A stretch of 6,182 bases of DNA, from the NCBI GenBank assembly GCA_030706105.1, contig JAUZPC010000185.1, positions 1 to 6,182 of the forward strand. The letters are read 5' to 3'. The notes under the pieces were generated by a model. It was not told where the DNA came from, did no database searches, and saw nothing but the letters and a program-made list of their open reading frames with translations. The translations under genes and the position numbers were made by a program. The DNA is from Bacteroidota bacterium. GTDB taxonomy: Bacteria; Bacteroidota; Ignavibacteria; Ignavibacteriales; Ignavibacteriaceae. This document shows positions 1-5,679 of this stretch, piece by piece. The first letter of the stretch is position 1; each line of letters starts with the position of its first letter.

Positions 1-431
1 ACTGAATAAAAATCATTTATTTCGGTAACAATTTTAAAATTATTACGCAAATAGAATTCCTTTGTTTTGCCATAGCTCTCTTTTCCGGAAGTTTCTGCAA
101 GCAGCCATCTTCCGTTGCGAGTCTTAACAAAATCGTTGGCACTTTCTATTAATGCTTTCCCAATTCCTTTGCCATGCATATCAGGGTCAACTGCAATCCA
201 GTAAAGGTCATAAACTCCGTCTGTTAACGGCCTTCTACCGGTGCAATGGTAACCAAGTACTTTATTGTTTTCCATAAAAACAAAAAAATGATAATCATCC
301 TGCTTTGGGTCATCCAATGCAATGTTAAGCAGTTCAATAGCCACATCAACTTCTTCTTTATTGAAGAGCGGCTGTCTTGAAATTATACTTATAAGCTGTT
401 CTCTGTCAGCAGGCTGCAAATTTCGTATCAT
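1..431 (-). CDS. GNAT-family N-acetyltransferase (C-terminus cut by window edge)
   Basis: Translating from the ATG at 431 gives 143 codons running off the left edge, so the C-terminus is missing. The protein reads as a GNAT acyltransferase, which moves an acyl group from acyl-CoA to an amine. The beta4-alpha3 core, YDLYWIAVDPDMHGKGIGKA (residues 74-93), is the acetyl-CoA pyrophosphate-binding motif. His86 sits where the usual Q/R of Q/R-x-x-G-x-G/A would be. Residues 122-133 (KTKEFYLRNNFK) match motif B, where a Tyr often acts as general acid. No signal peptide or membrane segment is seen, so it should be cytosolic. Its first 26 bp overlap the end of the upstream ATP-grasp gene, and a weak purine-rich GAAAGAAG lies just before the ATG. 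It is the last visible gene of the ATP-grasp operon. The family is clear; the substrate is unknown, with a product or precursor of the neighbouring ligases the obvious guess. Confidence 0.9.
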   Translation of the reverse strand, partial: MIRNLQPADREQLISIISRQPLFNKEEVDVAIELLNIALDDPKQDDYHFFVFMENNKVLGYHCTGRRPLTDGVYDLYWIAVDPDMHGKGIGKALIESANDFVKTRNGRWLLAETSGKESYGKTKEFYLRNNFKIVTEINDFYS

Positions 432-1467
432 ACTTCTTTCGTTCTAATGCAAAACCCGAAATGGACATTAACAACTCGGCATAAGATAAACCTGCAGCAG
501 ATGCTGCACGTGCAAAACCCGAATCTGTTGAGATGTCGGGATTGGGATTAATTTCAATAACAAAGGGTACTCCTTCTTTATTTACCCGGATATCTACTCT
601 TGCATAATCGCGGCAGTCTAATGCTCTGTATGCTTTAAGAGCAATATCTTCAACAACCGCTTTTAACCCGGCAGATAAATCAGCAGGACACTGTGGTACT
701 GTATTTTTGTAATAAACACTTTCGGCCATCCATTTACCTTCATAGGTTACAATTTTAGGCAACCCTTCCGGCAGGCCATCAAACTTTATTTCAGAAACCG
801 GCATTATTCTTCCACCAAGGACGGCAGCATTCAATTCGCGTCCCTCTATATATTCTTCTGCTATAACATTGGTCTTATATTCCGCAAATAAATACTCAAT
901 TTGTTTTTTCAGCTCGTCAGCATTATTTACAACTGAGTTTTCTGAGATCCCTATGCTTGCGTCTTCCGTTAATAACTTAAGAATAACCGGATAATTTAAA
1001 TCTATCTTATTAATATCACTTACTTCGCCATATTTAAAAGTAAAAGAAGACGGTGTATTAATATTATAAGCTTTAAGAATCCTTTTAGCGCGTTCTTTGT
1101 TCAGGCAATTGCCCAAAGTAATCGGTCTATTGCCGGTATAGTCAAAATCTAACAGTTCATATAACCCGGCAATGCAAAACTCATAAGATGAAATGCCTTC
1201 AACAGCTTCAACAAAATTGAATATTACATCAGGGTTATATAATTTTAATCTTTTAATAAAATCTTGAATGTCATTAGTAACAGCTAAAGTATTAACCGTA
1301 CTATAATAATTTTTTAATAATGCCGCAGCATTTTCAATTTCGGCAACAAGTGATGTTTCAGAGAGATCATTCATCTCAAGGTAATCATCTTTTTCTTTTC
1401 CGCTATAAGTATTATATACACTGCAGGGAGCGTTATAGCAAATCAATATGTTTTTTTCTTCAATCAT
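406..1467 (-). CDS. D-Ala-D-Ala ligase-like ATP-grasp protein, divergent active site (second gene of operon)
   Basis: This 353-aa protein has the full ATP-grasp layout of D-alanine-D-alanine ligases: an N-terminal region ending in FNFVEAVEG (83-91) and YTGN (110-113), a central ATP-clamp domain with Lys164, EE (204-205) and GRE (209-211), the YEGKW...CPAD segment (242-263), and a catalytic end with R290-x-D292 and E305-x-N307 for magnesium and phosphate. Enzymes of this superfamily join a carboxylate to an amine via an acyl phosphate. Several normally conserved positions differ from its neighbour: LDK is LNK (122-124), the KPxxEGSSxG loop is KLLTEDASIG (164-173), and NPLPG is NPNPD (307-311). 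The loop Ser that helps position substrate in E. coli DdlB (Ser150, by memory) becomes Ala170. The metal ligands remain, so activity is likely but substrate choice may differ. Its ATG overlaps the upstream stop (ATGA, 1464-1467). It is not the housekeeping Ddl. Confidence 0.88.
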   Translation of the reverse strand: MIEEKNILICYNAPCSVYNTYSGKEKDDYLEMNDLSETSLVAEIENAAALLKNYYSTVNTLAVTNDIQDFIKRLKLYNPDVIFNFVEAVEGISSYEFCIAGLYELLDFDYTGNRPITLGNCLNKERAKRILKAYNINTPSSFTFKYGEVSDINKIDLNYPVILKLLTEDASIGISENSVVNNADELKKQIEYLFAEYKTNVIAEEYIEGRELNAAVLGGRIMPVSEIKFDGLPEGLPKIVTYEGKWMAESVYYKNTVPQCPADLSAGLKAVVEDIALKAYRALDCRDYARVDIRVNKEGVPFVIEINPNPDISTDSGFARAASAAGLSYAELLMSISGFALERKKYDTKFAAC

Positions 1468-2519
1468 AAAATATTATATCTCTTTGCTGCGGAAATTAAA
1501 ACCAGGTTAAGCATTTCCTGATAAGAATAGCCTTTAGTCCTTGCTGCTTTTGGGTAACATGAATTTTCTTCAGGATTAGGTAAAATACCCGGCAGCGGAT
1601 TAACTTCAATTATGTTCGGAACATTATTTTTGTCTAATCTTACATCAATCCTGCTCCAATCTTTGCACTTTAGGACTTTATAAGCAGAAAGAACTGTTTT
1701 TTTAATTTCATCTTCCAAAGTTTTGCTTATATCGGCAGGACACTCAAAAACATCTAATGGATTTTCTTTATTATCTAAAATCCATTTCGCTTCATAAGAA
1801 TAAAGCGGAACGAAATCGTCAGGAAATTCTTCAAACTTTATTTCAACAATCGGAAGCACTTCTGCTTCATCATCATTCCCTAAAATGGCACAGGTAAACT
1901 CTCGGCCGGGTAAAAATTCTTCAACCAGCGCAGGTTGTTTGTATTCATTTAGTATGTTATCAACCTGAATAGTTAATTCTTCTTCATTTTTAACAAAAGA
2001 AGAAGAGAAAATACCTTTGCTGGACCCTTCCGAAACAGGTTTAACTATCAGCGGAAATCCAAAATTAATTTTTTCTATCTCTTCTTTACTATTAATGGTA
2101 ATAAATCTGGAATTAGGTATGCCGTAATAAGACAAAATCTCCTTAGTTCTTGCTTTGTCTAAACAAATTGCAAGAGTAAGAGGGTCTGAACCGGTGTATG
2201 GAAGGCCTAACAGATCCAGCATAGCAGGAATCTGTGCTTCGCGGCTTATTCCATTAAACCCTTCGGCGATATTAAACACCAAATCCGGCTTTAAAGCTTT
2301 TAGTTTTTCAAATGAATTTACATCTGCTTCAACCAATTCTACATTGCTATATAAGGCTAAGGCATCTCTAACGGCATTTATCGTATCCCAGGAATCCCAC
2401 TCAGCATATGTATCAATTGAAGCTTGGGGTTGATATTGACTTTCAGGTGAGTTTAGAGATAAGGATGCATTGAAAGTATCACTTTCCGGTTTTACGTTAA
2501 ATGTTATTGCAACATTCAT
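1464..2519 (-). CDS. D-Ala-D-Ala ligase-like ATP-grasp protein, canonical motifs (first gene of operon)
   Basis: This 351-aa ATP-grasp ligase carries signatures close to Ddl: VFNIAEGFNG (81-90), PYTGSDP (107-113), LDKARTK (120-126), the Lys160-Pro161 clamp with EGSSKGI (164-170), EE (200-201), GRE (205-207), YEAKW (242-246), ECPAD (259-263), R290-x-D292 and the E305-V-N307-P-L-P-G loop. ATP, magnesium, a carboxylate and an amine are the expected substrates, giving an amide or dipeptide. In Ddl the YEAKY motif supplies Tyr216; here it is Trp246, and the N-terminal region (NVKPE, then an YAEWDSWDTI stretch at 38-47) is unlike housekeeping Ddl. It therefore belongs to a Ddl-like family, not cell-wall Ddl itself. 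It opens a three-gene operon behind a good promoter. The ATG at 2519 was chosen because the protein starts with a beta strand (MNVAITFNV); the only strong AGGAG lies about 36 nt upstream, too far for normal use. Confidence 0.9.
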   Translation of the reverse strand: MNVAITFNVKPESDTFNASLSLNSPESQYQPQASIDTYAEWDSWDTINAVRDALALYSNVELVEADVNSFEKLKALKPDLVFNIAEGFNGISREAQIPAMLDLLGLPYTGSDPLTLAICLDKARTKEILSYYGIPNSRFITINSKEEIEKINFGFPLIVKPVSEGSSKGIFSSSFVKNEEELTIQVDNILNEYKQPALVEEFLPGREFTCAILGNDDEAEVLPIVEIKFEEFPDDFVPLYSYEAKWILDNKENPLDVFECPADISKTLEDEIKKTVLSAYKVLKCKDWSRIDVRLDKNNVPNIIEVNPLPGILPNPEENSCYPKAARTKGYSYQEMLNLVLISAAKRYNIL

Positions 2520-2572
2520 TCTTACATTCTGTAAAGAAGATAAAATAAAAAAATTCTCCTAATTTTTTTATT

Positions 2573-2603
2573 CAAATATAATTAATAAATTATTTAAATC
2601 AAC
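2573..2603 (-). promoter_or_regulatory. Bacteroidota-type promoter of the ATP-grasp/GNAT operon
   Basis: On the minus strand, TATATTTG (2580-2573) matches the Bacteroidota -7 element TAnnTTTG perfectly. GTTG (2603-2600) matches three of four bases of the -33 TTTG, with a 19-bp spacer. Transcription would start near 2566, giving a leader of roughly 45 nt before the ATG at 2519. An AGGAG (2560-2556) lies inside that leader but far from the start codon. The consensus is established knowledge; its use here is inference. Confidence 0.62.
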
Positions 2604-2655
2604 TTTTTTTTGACTTAATTATTAATTTTTTTTTAATATTTTTTATTTAAAATGG

Positions 2656-2695
2656 CTTTTGTGTTAAAGATCAAAAAATAATACACTTTTGTGTT
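2656..2695. repeat. Perfect 10-bp direct repeat, 30 bp apart, upstream of the operon promoter
   Basis: CTTTTGTGTT occurs at 2656-2665 and again at 2686-2695, exactly 30 bp start to start, close to three helical turns. The pair lies about 55-90 bp upstream of the -33 element of the ATP-grasp operon, where activator sites often sit. Alternatively the TTTTG cores could form a weak + strand promoter: TTTG at 2658-2661, a 22-bp spacer, then CACTTTTG at 2684-2691 as an imperfect TAnnTTTG. The repeat is seen directly; either role is inference. Confidence 0.45.
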
Positions 2696-2777
2696 TCATT
2701 GTCGCAACATATACATCGTTTTTTGAGGTTACCTGAACTATTTTTTTGAAAAATTTTTAAAATATTGATAGATATTT

Positions 2778-2830
2778 CCGTTAAATTATTTTAAATCAGC
2801 ATAAAAAGAATTTTAACGGGATTTTTTTTT
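2778..2830 (+). terminator. Terminator-like stem followed by nine T, facing the + strand, with a third competing box
   Basis: CCGTTAAA (2778-2785) is complementary to TTTAACGG (2812-2819), an 8-bp stem with a 26-nt loop, followed after two bases by a run of nine T (2822-2830). A third box, CGTTAAA (2831-2837), could pair with the same middle box instead. The stem is AT-rich and the loop large, so as an intrinsic terminator it is weak. No + strand gene lies upstream for it to end. Confidence 0.3.
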
Positions 2831-2942
2831 CGTTAAATCATAGTCTAATCAAGAATAATTACTCTTAATTTCATTATTAGTAGTACGAAAATACATTTTG
2901 GTAATTTCTTTTAGATGAAAGGTAACTGAATTGTTAAAAATA

Positions 2943-3037
2943 TCAGTTTGTCTCTTCTTAATCAGCACTTCGGGATGATATTACGATTGATTCTGGGTAT
3001 TTATAACTTATTATCATTTGAATGGCAAACAAACTGA
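2943..3037 (-). other. Nested inverted repeats downstream of recG; possible folded 3' region or weak terminator
   Basis: TCAGTTTGT (2943-2951) and ACAAACTGA (3029-3037) form 9-bp complementary arms. Inside them ATGATA (2975-2980) pairs with TATCAT (3012-3017), with two more pairs after one mismatch. In minus-strand RNA the outer stem is followed by TATTTTT, so the element could end recG transcription or be a separate folded RNA. The loops are large and the DNA AT-rich, so chance complementarity is a real alternative. Confidence 0.3.
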
Positions 3038-3057
3038 AACATTCCCTGTCTTTCATC

Positions 3058-3143
3058 TTTACAAACTTTCACCTTACACCCTTCAACTATACAACTTTTA
3101 ACTTTATAAACTCATAACCTTTCAACTTTACAAACTTTATAAC
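3058..3143. repeat. Degenerate AAC-phased tandem repeat (7-9 bp units) right after recG
   Basis: Eleven units end in AAC (twice ACC), of the form TTTAtAAC or TTTACAAAC. Unit ends fall at 3066, 3073, 3080, 3087, 3095, 3102, 3111, 3118, 3126, 3135 and 3143, intervals of 7 to 9 bp. The block begins about 8 bp past the recG stop codon. Read on the minus strand it is a purine-rich run of AAAGTT-like units. It encodes no protein that I can support. Confidence 0.75.
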
Positions 3144-3151
3144 TTACCCGC

Positions 3152-5350
3152 TTATGCAATCAGCGCATAGCTTAAAGCCTGTGAGAATTTTTTACTTAAA
3201 GTCTTTTTTAATAAAATGTTTTCAGTTTTATTAAGAGTATTGTCATTTTCAACAATATTAAAAGCAATTTGTTTTGCAGCTATGATTATTGATTGGTCTT
3301 TTGAGATATCAGCATACTTTAGCTCGGGCATTCCGCTTTGCTGAGTCCCATAAATATTTCCCGGCCCTCTTAATTTTAAATCTATTTCTGCAAGTTTAAA
3401 ACCATCTGTATATTTTATCATCGAATGAAGCCGGATATAAGAACGGAATCTCTCAAGTTGAAGTTGTGATAAAAATTCGGGATCCTTTAGCCTAAATTGC
3501 TTTGCAGCTATTTCATCTTTAGTAACAAGGATACAAAAGGCTTGTTCAGTTCCCCGCCCTACTCTGCCTCGTAATTGATGAAGCTGAGAAAGGCCAAAAC
3601 GCTCTGCATTATTTATCATCATAATATTTGCATCAGGTATATCAATACCTACTTCAATAACTGTAGTAGCAATTAAAACATCATATTCTTTTTTCTTGAA
3701 CAACTGCATCGTCTCATCTTTTTGTGTCCACTTCATCTTCCCATGCACTAAACCAACTCGTAAATCCTTAAAATATGTCTCAGACAATTGCGTATAATAA
3801 TCCTGAGCAGCTTTTAACTCCAGCTTATCCGATTCCTCAACTAATGGGTAAACAATAAAGCTTTGCACTCCGCTTTTAGCTTTTTCGACAATGAATTCGT
3901 AAATTTTTTGCAGTTGGCTTTCACCACGCAGTAATGTTTTAATTGCTAATCTGTTTTTAGGCAGCTCATCTATTATTGAAAGGTCAAGATCTCCATAAAC
4001 AGTCATTGATAAAGTTCTCGGAATAGGTGTGGCGCTCATTACCAAGATATCCGGAGTTATACCTTTTTGTCTAAGTCTGGCCCTTTGTTCAACTCCAAAG
4101 CGATGCTGTTCATCTATGATAATTAATCTAAGGTTATTAAGCTCAACGCCTTCTTCAAATAATGCATGGGTGCCGATAATAATATCAGCTTCCTTGGTTT
4201 CTATTTCCTGCAATGCTTTTTTTCTAACAGATTTTTTCTGTCCGCCAAGTAAAAGTGAAACCTTCACTTCACGCTCGGGGAAAACTTCCTTTAATTTTTT
4301 CATCATTGCGGAAATATTTTTTGCGTGCTGGTCGGCTAAAATTTCAGTTGGGGCCATCAGTACTGCCTGGTAACCGTTATCAACAGCAATAAGCATGGCA
4401 ATTAGGGAAACAATAGTTTTTCCGCTCCCGACATCCCCCTGTAATAAACGATTCATCGGCATACCGCTTGCCATGTCCAATCTAATATCATGCAGTACAT
4501 TAAGCTGCGCCTTCGTCAGCTCAAACGGCAAAGTCTTAAGAAACTCAGGGACCAGTTTACTTTTAACCTTGAGAGAAGCACCTGTCAATTTCTCTTTATA
4601 ATTTCGTTTTCTGAGAGCAACAATCAGCTCGAAATAAAAAAGTTCTTCAAACTTAAAACGGTATTTAGCTTTTTCCAGCAGCTCTTTTGATTCAGGGAAG
4701 TGATAATTCTTAACTGCATCTTTAATATTTAACAGTGAATATTCTTTAATTAAATAATTTGGAAGTGTTTCTTCAAGAGCATACAGATATTTATCAACCG
4801 TGTATGATAAAATTTTTCTTATCCCCAGCTCTCCGATATTTCTTTCCTTAAGTTCCTTTGCCTGGCTATAAACAGGAATGATTTTCCCGGTATTTAAGAA
4901 AGTCTGTTCATCCTCTTCAGTGAACTTGTCATAGTCAGGATGTGTAAATGTAAGTCTATTGAACTTTGAAATGCTTGGCTTTCCTGAAATAGCAAAGACA
5001 TCTCCTTCTTCAAAGTAGCCCTCAAAATACTTTACCCCCTGGAACCAAAGACATTCAAAGAATCCCCCCTGATCGCGGAAACTGACTTTTAAAAATTTCT
5101 TATACCCTGTATTAATGACATCTACATCCGAGACTGTGCCGATTATGGTAAGTTCACCGTCAAACCCGTTAGCCACATAGCCATATGCACGCGAAGATGT
5201 TAACAAAGTAGACCGGTCAAGATGTTTGTAAGGAAATCTGAAAAGAAGATCCCCTACAGTCTTAATGCCTATTTGGGCAAAAGCTTCAGCCCGTTTTGGC
5301 CCAACAGACTTAATATACATAACACTTGTATCTAATTCTTTTGAAAACAT
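3152..5350 (-). CDS. recG: ATP-dependent DNA helicase RecG
   Basis: RecG is a monomeric superfamily 2 translocase that remodels stalled replication forks and Holliday junctions in the cytoplasm. The 732-aa product, a little longer than E. coli RecG, shows the expected order. A helix-hairpin-helix-like start (VGPKRAEAFAQIGIKTVGDL, 16-35) leads into an OB-fold wedge domain (about 60-140) that splits the fork. Next come Q-like FELTKAQ (276-282), Walker A GDVGSGKT (305-312), APTEILADQH (333-342), DEQH (413-416), SATPIPRTL (439-447), ATTVIEVGIDIPDA (561-574) and QLHQLRGRVGRG (589-600). The translocation region GFKLAEIDLKLRGPGNIYGTQQSG lies at 650-673. The segment between LVT (608-610) and that region is about 15-20 residues longer than my memory of E. 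coli RecG. Met1 was chosen since the hairpin motif begins soon after; Met11 is possible. AAAGAG directly abuts the ATG, so no normally spaced ribosome site is seen. Repeat blocks flank both ends, so it is probably transcribed alone. Confidence 0.98.
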   Translation of the reverse strand: MFSKELDTSVMYIKSVGPKRAEAFAQIGIKTVGDLLFRFPYKHLDRSTLLTSSRAYGYVANGFDGELTIIGTVSDVDVINTGYKKFLKVSFRDQGGFFECLWFQGVKYFEGYFEEGDVFAISGKPSISKFNRLTFTHPDYDKFTEEDEQTFLNTGKIIPVYSQAKELKERNIGELGIRKILSYTVDKYLYALEETLPNYLIKEYSLLNIKDAVKNYHFPESKELLEKAKYRFKFEELFYFELIVALRKRNYKEKLTGASLKVKSKLVPEFLKTLPFELTKAQLNVLHDIRLDMASGMPMNRLLQGDVGSGKTIVSLIAMLIAVDNGYQAVLMAPTEILADQHAKNISAMMKKLKEVFPEREVKVSLLLGGQKKSVRKKALQEIETKEADIIIGTHALFEEGVELNNLRLIIIDEQHRFGVEQRARLRQKGITPDILVMSATPIPRTLSMTVYGDLDLSIIDELPKNRLAIKTLLRGESQLQKIYEFIVEKAKSGVQSFIVYPLVEESDKLELKAAQDYYTQLSETYFKDLRVGLVHGKMKWTQKDETMQLFKKKEYDVLIATTVIEVGIDIPDANIMMINNAERFGLSQLHQLRGRVGRGTEQAFCILVTKDEIAAKQFRLKDPEFLSQLQLERFRSYIRLHSMIKYTDGFKLAEIDLKLRGPGNIYGTQQSGMPELKYADISKDQSIIIAAKQIAFNIVENDNTLNKTENILLKKTLSKKFSQALSYALIA

Positions 5351-5356
5351 CTCTTT

Positions 5357-5391
5357 AGTAATTAGTAATCAGTAACTAGTAATTAGTGATT
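5357..5391. repeat. Five tandem 7-bp repeats 6 bp upstream of recG
   Basis: The units are AGTAATT, AGTAATC, AGTAACT, AGTAATT and AGTGATT, consecutive and without gaps. Each unit differs from AGTAATT by at most one base. The array ends 6 bp from the recG start codon, so it must form the 5' untranslated leader of recG, where copy number could affect translation. Confidence 0.85.
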
Positions 5392-5430
5392 GCAGTTTGT
5401 AAAATTATTTTTATTAACAACTAATAATAT

Positions 5431-5470
5431 AATTGATTAATTGTTAATTGAGAATGGACAATAGAAAATT
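5431..5470. repeat. Second heptad-like repeat block with AATTG-type units
   Basis: Units AATTGATT, AATTGTT, AATTGAG, AATGGAC, AATAGAA and AATT follow one another with a period of 7 (the first is 8). The block decays from left to right. Its sequence is unrelated to the AGTAATT array 40 bp away. Confidence 0.55.
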
Positions 5471-5471
5471 T

Positions 5472-5488
5472 CAGGTTTGACTAACCTG
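5472..5488. other. Perfect 6-bp hairpin between the GxxExxY gene and recG
   Basis: CAGGTT (5472-5477) and AACCTG (5483-5488) are exact complements around the 5-nt loop TGACT. On the minus strand the stem is followed by AAATTTTC, a poor T-tract. It could be a weak terminator for the GxxExxY transcript, about 190 bp past that stop codon, or part of the repeat clutter. Confidence 0.4.
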
Positions 5489-5509
5489 CTTAAATTATTT
5501 AGTAGATTG

Positions 5510-5570
5510 TCTGAATTAAGATTTTTAAGATTTCACGATTAAAGGATTAAGACAAAGAATTAGGAAATTG
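5510..5570 (+). repeat. Left inverted-repeat array of the GxxExxY module
   Basis: This copy begins TCTGAATTA (5510-5518) and ends TTAGGAAATTG (5560-5570), with AGATTT/GGATTA-type units between. The same two end blocks occur, reverse-complemented and perfect, at 6157-6165 and 6118-6128 on the far side of the GxxExxY gene. Outward extension gives 12 of 13 matches (5506-5518 against 6157-6169). The interior is degenerate and 13 bp longer than in the right copy. Confidence 0.7.
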
Positions 5571-5635
5571 GTAGAAGTTGGATAGGGACTTAAGTTTATG
5601 AACAATGAATACAATTATATCCCCTAATCCTCTGG

Positions 5636-5649
5636 CGCAGCCATCTGCG
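5636..5649. other. Short GC-rich stem-loop beside the GxxExxY stop codon
   Basis: CGCAG (5636-5640) and CTGCG (5645-5649) pair around CCAT. It is the most GC-rich spot in an AT-rich stretch and lies about 25 bp past the stop codon of the GxxExxY gene. On the minus strand the stem is not followed by a T-run, so a normal intrinsic terminator is not supported. Confidence 0.35.
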
Positions 5650-5662
5650 GTTCAAACCTCAC

Positions 5663-5679
5663 ATCCTATAAATCCTAAT
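5663..5679. repeat. 17-bp repeat overlapping the GxxExxY stop codon, copied directly at 6144-6160
   Basis: ATCCTATAAATCCTAAT here matches ATCCCATAAATCCTAAT at 6144-6160 at 16 of 17 positions, in the same orientation. The two copies bracket the GxxExxY gene. The TAG stop (complement of 5675-5677) and the final His codon fall inside this copy, so the end of the protein is written in repeat sequence. Confidence 0.75.

Larger units (their letters stand above)
2520..3151. other. 632-bp gene-free, very AT-rich stretch between recG and the ATP-grasp operon
   Basis: No reading frame of convincing length or composition exists here on either strand. From right to left it holds a degenerate AAC-phased repeat block (3058-3143), long-range inverted repeats (2943-3037), a terminator-like element facing the + strand (2778-2830), a 10-bp direct repeat pair (2656-2695) and the operon promoter (2573-2603). 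No tRNA or rRNA sequence was recognised. Confidence 0.8.
5351..5674. other. 324-bp gene-free stretch between recG and the GxxExxY gene
   Basis: No protein-coding frame is supported here. It contains the 7-bp tandem repeat at 5357-5391, a second heptad-like block at 5431-5470, a perfect hairpin at 5472-5488, the left repeat array of the GxxExxY module at 5510-5570, and a short stem plus TCCT repeat before the GxxExxY stop codon. I could not find a convincing recG promoter; none of the CAAAnnTA (minus-strand TAnnTTTG) matches is good. Confidence 0.75.

Noticed and set aside
2155..2433. 92-aa open frame on the + strand inside the first ATP-grasp gene
   Set aside because: It is antisense to a well-supported ligase and shows no recognisable motif.
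1464..2519. Calling the first ligase the housekeeping ddl
   Set aside because: It has a non-Ddl N-terminal region, Trp in the YEAKY motif, a paralogue and a GNAT in its operon, and no cell-wall genes around it.
2522..2527. ATG-TAA start-stop just upstream of the first ligase
   Set aside because: A two-codon frame in AT-rich DNA is expected by chance, and nothing else supports regulation by it.
2544..2560. AGGAG followed about 9 bases later by an in-frame ATT as an alternative start for the first ligase
   Set aside because: ATT starts are very rare and the extra residues look unlike the family's N-terminus; the ATG at 2519 begins a normal beta strand.
2653..2682. Nine-codon + strand frame starting ATGGCT, a possible leader peptide
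   Set aside because: It is too short, has no ribosome site and no downstream + strand gene.
3058..3143. CRISPR array
   Set aside because: The units are only 7-9 bp, contiguous and degenerate, with no spacers and no cas genes nearby.
4029..4690. Three + strand open frames (114, 68 and 66 aa) opposite recG
   Set aside because: They mirror recG helicase codons on the other strand, overlap one another and have low-complexity Ser/Phe-rich translations.
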